In this document: in pieces, positions 1 to 6,708 of the stretch
Layout of the letters: every line of letters starts with the position of its first letter
Numbering within the stretch: the first letter of the stretch is position 1
From: Candidatus Phaeomarinibacter sp.
GTDB lineage: Bacteria > Pseudomonadota > Alphaproteobacteria > CGMCC-115125
NCBI GenBank assembly: GCA_028279995.1
Contig: JANQMQ010000737.1
Coordinates: 1 to 6,725, forward strand
Direction: 5' to 3'
DNA length: 6,725 nucleotides
Position numbers and translations under genes: made by a program
Notes under the pieces: model-generated
What the model was told of the DNA's origin: nothing
Seen by the model: the letters and a program-made list of their open reading frames with translations, nothing else
The model's database searches: none

Positions 1-26
1 CGTCGCTTGCCGGGCCTACCCACTGA
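1..26 (+). CDS. Possible 3' end of an upstream gene (partial)
   Basis: A frame running from base 3 ends in TGA at 24-26, giving only seven residues (SLAGPTH) before the stop. The last base of this stop is the A of the glucokinase ATG, a TGATG arrangement typical of translationally coupled neighbours. No Shine-Dalgarno sequence is visible before the glucokinase start, which fits re-initiation after an upstream gene. In many alphaproteobacteria glk follows Entner-Doudoroff genes such as edd or pgl, but seven residues cannot identify the product. The stop could also be a chance triplet. Confidence 0.35.
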
Positions 27-1009
27 TGTCGACGTCACAGACGTTGCCGGTACTGGTCGCCGACATCGGTGGCACACATGCCCGGTTTGCACTGGTGAAG
101 CCGGGCATGACCAAGCCGGAGGAGCCGGTTGTCCTGATGACGGCGCTCTACCCGACACTGGAAGATGCTCTGCAGTCGTTTCTTAAACAGGCCGGACACC
201 CGAACCTGGCAGGGGCAGCCATCTGCGCCGCGGGGCCGGTTCAATCATCCGGCCTTGATGCTCACATTGAGATGACCAATTGTCCGTGGAGCGCGAACGC
301 GCAGAACATCTCTGCGGCGACCGGCGTTGCGCTGCCGGTCCTGGTCAACGACTTCACAGCCGCAGCTGTGTCCCTTCCCTTCCTTGACGCCGATGATGTC
401 CGGCAGATCGGCGGCGGTGAGCCCGTGGCTGATGCGCCAATTGGTGTGCTGGGCCCTGGGACGGGGCTCGGAGTCTCCGGCCTTGTCCCCGCGCGCGACG
501 GCACCTACACGCCGCTGTCCGGCGAAGGTGGCCATGTCTCCCTTGCGCCGGGCAATGAACGCGAAATCTCCCTGCTGTTTCACCTGATGCAGACCTACGG
601 CCACGTGTCGGCTGAAAGGGTGCTGTGCGGGCCGGGCATGGAGACACTCTATGCGGCCCTGGGAGCTCTTGATGGGTCGGCTGAAACCGGCAAGCCCACT
701 GCAGCGGATGTTTCGCGCATGGCGCAGGATGGGTCGTCAGCACTGGCCCGTGAAACGGTCGAGGTGTTTACGGGACTTCTAGGGTCTGTTGCCGGCGATC
801 TGGCGCTGACACTTGGCGCCAAGGGTGGCATCTATCTCGCCGGCGGTATTCTTCCGCGCTGGGGCGGGCTGCTCAATGAGCGATTGCTGCGACATCGGTT
901 TGAAGCCAAGGGCCGGTTCAAGGGCTATCTGTCCGACATACCGATCTTTCTGATAACGGCACGTGACATTGCATTGATCGGTCTGGCGTCGCTGGCCCGG
1001 CAGGCCTAG
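26..1009 (+). CDS. glk: Glucokinase (proteobacterial Glk family)
   Basis: Cytoplasmic ATP-dependent glucokinase (EC 2.7.1.2) that converts glucose to glucose 6-phosphate. The 327-residue length is normal for the family. The N-terminal phosphate-binding loop is VADIGGTHAR (residues 11-20). VNDFTA (107-112) carries Asn108 and the catalytic base Asp109, equivalent to E. coli Asn99/Asp100. GPGTGLG (143-149) is the second nucleotide-binding motif. GEGGH (166-170) supplies glucose ligands Glu167 and His170, and SAERVL (195-200) supplies Glu197. LAGGILPR (271-278) is the conserved C-terminal ATP-site motif. No key residue is missing. It lacks the ROK-type cysteine cluster, so it is a Glk rather than a ROK kinase. 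The ATG at 26 is the only start that keeps the first motif at the usual distance; it overlaps a TGA and has no clear ribosome site, suggesting coupling to an upstream gene. The 3' end overlaps the converging ggt by 4 bp. Confidence 0.96.
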   Translation: MSTSQTLPVLVADIGGTHARFALVKPGMTKPEEPVVLMTALYPTLEDALQSFLKQAGHPNLAGAAICAAGPVQSSGLDAHIEMTNCPWSANAQNISAATGVALPVLVNDFTAAAVSLPFLDADDVRQIGGGEPVADAPIGVLGPGTGLGVSGLVPARDGTYTPLSGEGGHVSLAPGNEREISLLFHLMQTYGHVSAERVLCGPGMETLYAALGALDGSAETGKPTAADVSRMAQDGSSALARETVEVFTGLLGSVAGDLALTLGAKGGIYLAGGILPRWGGLLNERLLRHRFEAKGRFKGYLSDIPIFLITARDIALIGLASLARQA

Positions 1010-2736
1010 TCCAGCACGACCCCTTCACGGCGCGGATCAGCGCCACCTTCCAGCTCACCATTGATCACGCGCAGACCGTGAAGGCCGCTGGTGATCTCCT
1101 TTACCTCAACCGTGTGGCCGCGGGCGCGCAAGCCGTCTGCAAGGGTTTCAATATAGGTGTTTTCCTCAAGCTCCAGGGTCGTGTTGCGGTGAACATGGCG
1201 GGGCATGTCGATTGCTTCCTGGACACTCATATCCCAGTCGAGAATGCCGACCAGGCTTTGCGCCACAAATGCGATGATGCGGCTACCGCCCGGCGAGCCA
1301 ATAGCCGCGTAGAAATCACCGTTCTCGTCCAGCACGATCATCGGTGACATGGATGAGCGGGGCCGCTTGCCGGCTTCAGGGCGATTGGCAATGGGCATGC
1401 CATCTGCCGACGGCCGGAACGAAAAATCCGTCAGCTGATTATTGAGCAGGAACCCGCCAGCCATCAGGTGGCTGCCGAACGGTGCCTCGATGGAGGTGGT
1501 CATGGACACCACATTGCCCCAGTTGTCACGCACCACGAAGTGGGACGTTGAGTGGGCAGGTTTCGGCATTGAGGGTGCCAGTGATGCGGATGACCCTGCC
1601 GGCCGACCTGCTGCCAGCGGTTCGCTGGTTGATGTCTGGTCCGGGTGTATCTGGCGGCTGCGCAGGCGGAGATAGGAGCGCTCCAGCATGCCCTCAAGGG
1701 GCACGTCCACAAAGTCCGGGTCGGCCAGATATTTGTTCCGGTCCGCATAGGCCAGGCGGCTTGCTTCGGAAATCAGGTGAATGGCGTCTGCCGACTGGGG
1801 TTCGGCATTCTGCATGTAGAAGCTCTCCAACAGTCCCATGATCTGCAGGACAGTCGTGCCGCCGGATGTAGGCGGCGGTGCGCCACACAAGGTGTAAGTG
1901 CGATAGGCGCCACAGACCGGTTCACGCTTGACCGGCTTGTAGGTCGCAAGGTCTTCCGCCGTCATGCCGCCGGGATTGACCGGGGCGTTGTTCACCGCAT
2001 TGAGAATCTGGTCGGCTATTTCGCCGGAATAGAAGGCTTCCGGACCTCCTTCAGCCAGCACCCGCAGGGTCCTGGCATAGGCCGGATTGGTGAGCACCAT
2101 GCCGACTTCAAGCGGCACAGGGTTTCCATCCTCGTCCATTTGATCCGGCTGAAAGAAATACTCGTTCACCACCGGCATGCGCGGCAGAGCGGGTGACCAA
2201 TTGATGAGCTTGTTGAGCCGGGGGGTGACGACAAATCCCTCCTCGGCCAACTGGATGGCCGGCTCGAACAGGTCGGCCCAATCGAGACGGCCATGTTCAT
2301 CATGAGCGCTTGCAAGCATGGCAACGACGCCGGGAACGCCGACCGCATGACCACCCACCACTGCCTCAAAGAAACTCATGGGCGTGCCGTCGGGTTTGAG
2401 GAAGTGCTGGGGCGTGACTGACGCTGGTGCCGTCTCCCGCCCATCCCACGTCTCGACACGGTGCTTGTCCTCGTTCCAGTAGACAAGAAACGCGCCGCCA
2501 CCGATGCCGCTTGATTGGGGCTCAACCAGCGTGAGTACGAGTTGCACGGCTATTGCTGCATCCACCGCAGACCCGCCCTGCTCCAGCATCTCCAGCCCGG
2601 CGGCACTGGCAAGCGGATGCGCGGCGCTCACCATGTGTACGGGCCGGGGTGTGAGCGCCATATTCAACAGCAGCCCAATGGCAGCGAAGCCGAGAAGCGA
2701 GCCGAGGAGCGTCAGGAAGAGTTTTATGCGGGCCAT
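1006..2736 (-). CDS. ggt: Gamma-glutamyltranspeptidase / glutathione hydrolase
   Basis: Ntn-hydrolase that removes the gamma-glutamyl group from glutathione and related peptides (EC 2.3.2.2 / 3.4.19.13), normally outside the cytoplasmic membrane. Using the ATG at 2736 the protein has 576 residues. Residues 5-27 are hydrophobic after MARIK, a signal peptide or membrane anchor; no clean cleavage site is visible. WDGRETAP (97-104) holds the substrate carboxylate-binding Arg100 (E. coli Arg114). Autocleavage is expected before Thr397 in HSTSHF, giving a large subunit and a small subunit of about 180 residues; Thr397 is the nucleophile. LLNNQLTDFS (430-439, Asp437), SSMSP (461-465) and GSPGGSRI (480-487) are the remaining active-site motifs. 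The frame stays open upstream to an ATG at 2859, but those 41 residues are not signal-like and would bury the hydrophobic segment, so the shorter start is preferred; a weak GAAAG lies 7 nt upstream. Divergent from the P1 peptidase gene. Confidence 0.95.
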   Translation of the reverse strand: MARIKLFLTLLGSLLGFAAIGLLLNMALTPRPVHMVSAAHPLASAAGLEMLEQGGSAVDAAIAVQLVLTLVEPQSSGIGGGAFLVYWNEDKHRVETWDGRETAPASVTPQHFLKPDGTPMSFFEAVVGGHAVGVPGVVAMLASAHDEHGRLDWADLFEPAIQLAEEGFVVTPRLNKLINWSPALPRMPVVNEYFFQPDQMDEDGNPVPLEVGMVLTNPAYARTLRVLAEGGPEAFYSGEIADQILNAVNNAPVNPGGMTAEDLATYKPVKREPVCGAYRTYTLCGAPPPTSGGTTVLQIMGLLESFYMQNAEPQSADAIHLISEASRLAYADRNKYLADPDFVDVPLEGMLERSYLRLRSRQIHPDQTSTSEPLAAGRPAGSSASLAPSMPKPAHSTSHFVVRDNWGNVVSMTTSIEAPFGSHLMAGGFLLNNQLTDFSFRPSADGMPIANRPEAGKRPRSSMSPMIVLDENGDFYAAIGSPGGSRIIAFVAQSLVGILDWDMSVQEAIDMPRHVHRNTTLELEENTYIETLADGLRARGHTVEVKEITSGLHGLRVINGELEGGADPRREGVVLD

Positions 2737-2830
2737 GAAGGCACTTTCGGTCTGTTTGGGCAGCTTGAAACAGCGCCCGGTATCTGTTTGCCGCAGCATA
2801 GCGACGCATTGATGCCAAAAACCAGACTTG

Positions 2831-2843
2831 ACACTCACAGTGT
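2831..2843. repeat. Short inverted repeat, possible operator
   Basis: ACACT-CAC-AGTGT is a perfect 5 bp inverted repeat with a 3 bp centre. It overlaps the end of a TTGACA hexamer (2828-2833) in the divergent region, where a dimeric regulator could affect either gene. Arms this short occur by chance fairly often, so the functional reading is an inference. No regulator gene lies in the window. Confidence 0.3.
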
Positions 2844-2919
2844 ACGGACAGGTGTGCATTTAAACGCTTTGCGAAGAGCACTTGCGATCACGCATACTCG
2901 CGCCACACCTTACGCTGAC

Positions 2920-2923
2920 AGGA
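2920..2923 (+). promoter_or_regulatory. Ribosome binding site that fixes the P1 peptidase start
   Basis: AGGA ends 6 nt before the ATG at 2930, a good Shine-Dalgarno position. It supports this ATG over an in-frame TTG at 2882, which would add 16 residues not resembling the family N-terminus. Confidence 0.6.
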
Positions 2924-2929
2924 CATCGC

Positions 2930-3979
2930 ATGAGCCAGGTTCCCTTTTCCCCCGGCCCCCGAAACCTGATTACCGATGTTCGGGGCATCACCGTCGGTCA
3001 ATCGGAGGATATGACGGTGCGCACCGGCGCAACTGTGATCGTCCCCGAAGCCCGGGCTATCGCCGCGGTTGATGTCCGCGGGGGCGGGCCGGGAACACGC
3101 GAGACGGACCTCCTCTCAGCGGACTGCTTGGTCGATGCCGTCGACGCCGTCGTGCTTTCCGGCGGATCAGCCTATGGCCTTGAGGCCTCCTCCGGCGTTG
3201 CGGCGTGGCTGGGCGCGCGCGGGAGAGGGTTCACGTTCAGGTCGACTGATCTCGTTGCGCCGATCGTGCCACAGGCAATCCTCTTTGACCTGACAAATGG
3301 CGGCGACAAGAACTGGGGCGAGATGCCTCCCTACCGTGCATTGGGTATCGAAGCTGTTGCTGCCGCTGGCGACGACTTTGAACTTGGAACAGCAGGTGCC
3401 GGTGTCGGGGCCCGAGCCGGGGCGTTGAAGGGCGGTATCGGAAGCACGTCAGTTGTCGCACCAGGCGGTTGTACCGTCGGCGCCATCGCTGCGAGCAATC
3501 CGTTCGGATCAACAGTCATGCCCGGCAGCAGTCGGTTCTGGGCCGCAACTTTTGAACAGGAAAACGAACTTGGTGATCAGTCGCGCCATCCAGCTCCCGA
3601 GACCCTGGCATCTGATCCGTATACAGACAGCAAGATCAGCGGATCACCTGCCACCAACACAACCATCGGCATTGTGGCAACGGATGCCCGCCTGACACCT
3701 GCCGAGACGCGCCGGATAGCCATCATGGCACAGGACGGGTACGCGCGTGCAGTTCGGCCCATCCACACGCCGTTTGACGGAGATGTCGTGTTTGCCCTGG
3801 CAACCGGTGCCCTCGACCTGCCTGAAGACCAACCGCGTCCGATGATGATTGCCATGCTTGGAGCGCTTGCCGCAGATGCGCTGGCCCGCGCAGTGGCTCG
3901 CGGTGTCTACGAAGCATCAACGCTGGGAGATGCGCCCGCCTACCGTGATGTGTTCGGCATCAACCCGGCGTCAGGCTGA
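2930..3979 (+). CDS. P1 family (DmpA-like, MEROPS S58) aminopeptidase
   Basis: Putative aminopeptidase of the DmpA / beta-aminopeptidase family, which removes N-terminal residues from short peptides or amides and matures by self-cleavage into two chains. The 349-residue length is normal. The start matches the family: RNLITDVRGITVG (11-23). Further hallmarks are VDVRGGGPGTRETDLL (47-62), VVLSGGSAYGLEASSGVAAW (74-93), GTAGAGVGARAGALKGGIGS (153-172) and the NTTIGIVATDARL segment (243-255). By remembered comparison with DmpA, whose nucleophile Ser250 follows Gly249 in a similar strand, cleavage should fall inside NTT, leaving Thr245 (or Thr244) as the new N-terminus. FDGDVVFALATG (282-293) matches the later conserved active-site strand. 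No signal peptide is seen, so it is probably cytoplasmic. Substrate specificity (L-, D- or beta-amino acids) cannot be read from sequence. Divergent from ggt; its tail overlaps the symporter gene by 20 bp. Confidence 0.92.
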   Translation: MSQVPFSPGPRNLITDVRGITVGQSEDMTVRTGATVIVPEARAIAAVDVRGGGPGTRETDLLSADCLVDAVDAVVLSGGSAYGLEASSGVAAWLGARGRGFTFRSTDLVAPIVPQAILFDLTNGGDKNWGEMPPYRALGIEAVAAAGDDFELGTAGAGVGARAGALKGGIGSTSVVAPGGCTVGAIAASNPFGSTVMPGSSRFWAATFEQENELGDQSRHPAPETLASDPYTDSKISGSPATNTTIGIVATDARLTPAETRRIAIMAQDGYARAVRPIHTPFDGDVVFALATGALDLPEDQPRPMMIAMLGALAADALARAVARGVYEASTLGDAPAYRDVFGINPASG

Positions 3980-5537
3980 AGACCATTGGCACCACGAATG
4001 TTGCCAGACCGGCAATGAGCAGTACGCCAATGATGTTGAGGGCAAAGCCGGCACGGATCATCTGCGGGACAGTGACATAGCCTGACGCGAAGACGATGGC
4101 ATTTGGCGGCGTCGCCACCGGCAACATGAAGGCGCACGATGCGGCCAGTACGGCAGCGACCGCAAGAATGACCGGAGAATGCCCTGTCGCTTCTGCGATT
4201 GCCGCGACCACTGGCAGAAGGGCCGCAACTGTCGCTGTGTTGCTTGTGAGTTCGGTCAGGAAGATGACCATGGCCGCCACAGCTAGCACGAAGACGAGAA
4301 GCGGTAGGTAGGACAAGGCACCAAGGCCTTCGCCAAGAGCAGCCGCAAGCCCTGTGCTGGAGAAAGCGCCCGCCAGCGCAAGACCACCGCCAAACAGGAT
4401 CAGGACATCCCAGGAGATGTTTTTTGCATGTGCCCAGTCAAGCAGACGGGCATGGGCGTCTGGGGTTCCGTCATCATCCGCCTCGGTGCTTTTGCCTGCC
4501 GGGATGAGGAATAGGGCCAGGGCACCGGCAATCGCAATGCCGGGGTCCGACAGGCCGCTGAGCAGGGGGATGTCATCCAGCAGCGGGCGGAAAAGCCAGA
4601 GGATGGCCATGGTGCCAAAGACCATCGCCACCCGCGCCTCCGGTGTTGACATGGGACCGAGTGCGTTCAGCTGCGTGCGCACCTCGTCCTGCCCGTGGGT
4701 GATGTCCTCATCCGTTGCGCCAAGGTCAAACCGGTAGACGATCCGTGTCAGGAGGAACCAGACCGTCGGCAGCATGACGATGACCAATGGCATCGCAAGT
4801 ATCATCCAGCCGGCGAAGGAGACCTCAAATCCGAATTCCTGCGCGAAGAATGCCGCGAAAAGCGCATTGGGCGGTGTGCCGACCAGGGTGGCGATGCCGC
4901 CGATGCTGGCGCTGTAGGCGATGGCAAGCATGGTGGCGAGACCGAAGCGCTGTGCATCGCGATGGCTGGCGTGGGGACTGTTGAGAATCACGACGGACAC
5001 AACGGACGCTGCGATGGGCAGCATCATGATCGTTGTCGCGGTGTTGGAGACCCACATGCTGAGAAACGCCGTCGCCACCATGAAACCGGCGATCAACCGG
5101 GTCGGTGAGGCACCGGCGCGCACAGCAATGGAGAGGGCAATCCGGCGGTGGAGATCCCAGCGCTGCATGGCCTGGGCGACCAGAAAGCCACCCATGAACA
5201 GGAAAATCAGCGGATGGCCGTAGGAAGCCGCCGTGGGCCGGATGGGCTGGATACCCAGCAACGGAAACGCGACCAGGGGAACAAGTGCTGTTGCGGCAAG
5301 CGGGACCGCTTCCGTGGCCCACCAGAACGCCATCAGGGAGGCAACGGCAAGCGTCATCCAGGCTGCTTCCGGCATGCCGTCAGGGGCGCCAATGGCCACA
5401 ATGGCAATGAAGCTGCCGATCCCGCACAGAAGCCCTGTCAGCCTGTGGCGGGGCGCCGGCCGACCGGCGATTTCGGCGGCGGCAAGAACGTGCGATGCAC
5501 TCTTGTCTGCTGCAGGCGGCTGGTCCGGCCCTGCCAT
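3960..5537 (-). CDS. DASS/SLC13 family anion symporter (dicarboxylate or sulfate type)
   Basis: Inner-membrane transporter of the divalent anion:Na+ symporter family, which imports dicarboxylates, citrate, sulfate or related anions, usually with sodium. The 525 residues include a hydrophilic N-terminus of about 33 residues followed by roughly a dozen hydrophobic segments. Both halves carry the family's paired substrate/ion motifs: SNTAT at 164-168 with GTPPN at 220-224, and SNTAT at 432-436 with ATPPN at 475-479, reflecting the internal inverted repeat. Residues 467-482 (SCAFMLPVATPPNAIV) fit the sodium:sulfate symporter signature as I remember it. A polar, acidic loop near 271-300 and another near 350-366 are probably cytoplasmic. 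The ATG at 5537 is preceded by AGGA at 5551-5548, with 10 nt between. It follows the lipoprotein gene by 19 bp on the same strand, so the two are probably co-transcribed. Carboxylate transport is more likely than sulfate because of the VcINDY-like SNT motifs, but the substrate is not settled. Confidence 0.93.
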   Translation of the reverse strand: MAGPDQPPAADKSASHVLAAAEIAGRPAPRHRLTGLLCGIGSFIAIVAIGAPDGMPEAAWMTLAVASLMAFWWATEAVPLAATALVPLVAFPLLGIQPIRPTAASYGHPLIFLFMGGFLVAQAMQRWDLHRRIALSIAVRAGASPTRLIAGFMVATAFLSMWVSNTATTIMMLPIAASVVSVVILNSPHASHRDAQRFGLATMLAIAYSASIGGIATLVGTPPNALFAAFFAQEFGFEVSFAGWMILAMPLVIVMLPTVWFLLTRIVYRFDLGATDEDITHGQDEVRTQLNALGPMSTPEARVAMVFGTMAILWLFRPLLDDIPLLSGLSDPGIAIAGALALFLIPAGKSTEADDDGTPDAHARLLDWAHAKNISWDVLILFGGGLALAGAFSSTGLAAALGEGLGALSYLPLLVFVLAVAAMVIFLTELTSNTATVAALLPVVAAIAEATGHSPVILAVAAVLAASCAFMLPVATPPNAIVFASGYVTVPQMIRAGFALNIIGVLLIAGLATFVVPMVFSLTPG

Positions 5538-5556
5538 CTGCTAACGGTCCTGCGCC

Positions 5557-6708
5557 CTAGCGCACGTAGACGCGTACTTCGTTGGCTGTCACGTCACCGC
5601 GCGTTGTTGCTGACAGGCGGATACGGTCAGCGGGCAGGCCCATTTCGTTCATGGTGCGAACAACTGTTTCAGCGTTACGCCGTGACTGGCTCTGCGCCAG
5701 CTGCACACGGTCCGGGCTGCCAGCGGACGGGCTGACCGCCACCACATCGAACTGCGCGGCCGGCCGGACTTCCAAGGCCCGGCTGAGCGCAGTGTAAAGC
5801 GCCTGCTGATACTGAACATTGGGACGGTCAAACCGGATCGTCACCAGAGCCGGGGATCCGGCGGCGGGCGCCGGGCGGGCCGCCGCAGTTGCTGCGGGCG
5901 GCGCGATGTTGGAAACAGCCAGGCCTGAGCCGAACAGCTCACCTGCCTTGATGGCGTTGGCCAGGGTGGTGAGGCTTGAACGCTCATTGGCCACGTAGGT
6001 TGTCTGGCGGGCAATATCGTCGCGCAGCTCGGTCAGCAGACGCTCAATGAGCACCGTCGTCTGGCGGGTTTCATCCTGAAGGATGCGCAGCTGGCGGTGA
6101 TCCTCTTCAATCGCGCCGGACAGGGAGAATGTCGCCTGGGTCGCTTCGAGGAGGTAGTTCGCCGTCGATGCATTTGTCGCGATCTCGGTGGACAGGCCGG
6201 ACATGGTGTTGATGTCCGCGGAAATGGCGTCCAGTTCAGCCTGGGCAGAGTTCCACTGGGTCACAAGCTCCGGGTTGCCCGGCGTCGTGCCGCGTTGCAG
6301 GCGGGACGTGATCGCGCCCTTGGTCTCATGATAGTCGCGGGAATTGGCGGTTGCCCGGGCGCGCGCCGTGTTCACACGGTCCGTCTGAGACACCATCGTG
6401 CCCTGCAGGTTGCGCAGTTCGTCGCGCAGGCTTTCAACCTTCGCGCCGACGCTGGTGCCGGTATTGGTGCCGGCTGTCACGCTGAGCGCTTCGAAGCTGC
6501 GGGGCGATACGCCGACATCCGTTGTCACGCCGGTGGTGCCTGCCGCATTGGAGGCAGATGTCGTGCTGCCGCCAGAATTGCCGAAGAGGTCTGAGTCCTG
6601 AAACGCTGCGCAGCCGCTCAACAGAAGGGCCGCGCCGGTCGCGAGGACCAGCGTGGACATTTTGAGGGAGTGGGCGCGGGGAGCATTGAAAATCTGAGGG
6701 GTGGTCAT
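5557..6708 (-). CDS. Putative outer-membrane lipoprotein with coiled coil and degenerate OmpA-like C-terminus
   Basis: No named family recognised. The 383-residue product starts with a basic N-region (RAHSLK, 11-16), a hydrophobic stretch and a lipobox LLSGC, so Cys33 should be lipidated after signal peptidase II cleavage. The next residues are Ala-Ala, not Asp, which by the E. coli rule favours outer-membrane sorting. Residues 43-84 are rich in Gly, Ser and Thr, like a flexible linker. Residues 88-255 are charged and helical with heptad-like spacing, probably coiled coil. An Ala/Pro linker (269-287) leads to 288-383, which resembles an OmpA/MotB peptidoglycan-binding domain: a VTIRFDR strand, a helix near 300-315, and SQSRRNAETVVRTMNEMGL (340-358) like the LSxxRAxxVxxxL helix. 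The usual GHTD-type aspartate motif is absent. The ATG at 6708 keeps the basic N-region; a Met at residue 17 would lose it. AAGAG lies 6 nt upstream. It may tether or space the envelope; the role is unknown. Confidence 0.82.
   Translation of the reverse strand: MTTPQIFNAPRAHSLKMSTLVLATGAALLLSGCAAFQDSDLFGNSGGSTTSASNAAGTTGVTTDVGVSPRSFEALSVTAGTNTGTSVGAKVESLRDELRNLQGTMVSQTDRVNTARARATANSRDYHETKGAITSRLQRGTTPGNPELVTQWNSAQAELDAISADINTMSGLSTEIATNASTANYLLEATQATFSLSGAIEEDHRQLRILQDETRQTTVLIERLLTELRDDIARQTTYVANERSSLTTLANAIKAGELFGSGLAVSNIAPPAATAAARPAPAAGSPALVTIRFDRPNVQYQQALYTALSRALEVRPAAQFDVVAVSPSAGSPDRVQLAQSQSRRNAETVVRTMNEMGLPADRIRLSATTRGDVTANEVRVYVR

Larger units (their letters stand above)
2737..2929. 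promoter_or_regulatory. Divergent intergenic control region between ggt and the P1 peptidase gene
   Basis: This 193 bp gap is the only sizeable noncoding stretch in the window and must carry promoters for both flanking genes unless they are read from elsewhere. On the + strand, TTGCGA (2869-2874) and CATACT (2893-2898), 18 bp apart, each match the sigma-70 consensus at four of six bases, a weak candidate for the peptidase promoter. A full TTGACA occurs at 2828-2833 but has no good -10 at 16-19 bp. A second TTGCGA lies at 2882-2887. No convincing ggt promoter was found on the minus strand. The upstream part would be coding if ggt began at its ATG at 2859. Confidence 0.35.

Noticed and set aside
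1030..1050. GGCGC...GCGCC hairpin near the glk/ggt junction as a terminator
   Set aside because: The stem is only 5 bp, lies inside ggt coding sequence, and has no T-run on either side.
1645..2196. 183-residue open frame on the + strand inside ggt
   Set aside because: It is antisense to the conserved core of GGT, has no family resemblance and no ribosome site noted; it is a shadow frame.
2737..2859. 41-residue N-terminal extension of GGT from the ATG at 2859
   Set aside because: It would place a polar, cysteine-containing stretch before the signal/anchor segment and consume much of the divergent promoter region. The ATG at 2736 puts the hydrophobic segment at the N-terminus as expected.
2882..2929. 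TTG start of the P1 peptidase at 2882
   Set aside because: The ATG at 2930 has AGGA at good spacing and begins right before the conserved NLITDVRGI motif.
5148..5735. 195-residue open frame on the + strand across the symporter/lipoprotein junction
   Set aside because: It lies opposite two well-supported genes, has Arg/Gly-rich low-quality sequence with no recognisable domain, and is expected from high-GC codon use.
6097..6594. 165-residue open frame on the + strand opposite the lipoprotein gene
   Set aside because: The opposite frame has a lipobox, coiled coil and OmpA-like domain; this one is Arg/Gly-rich with no motif.
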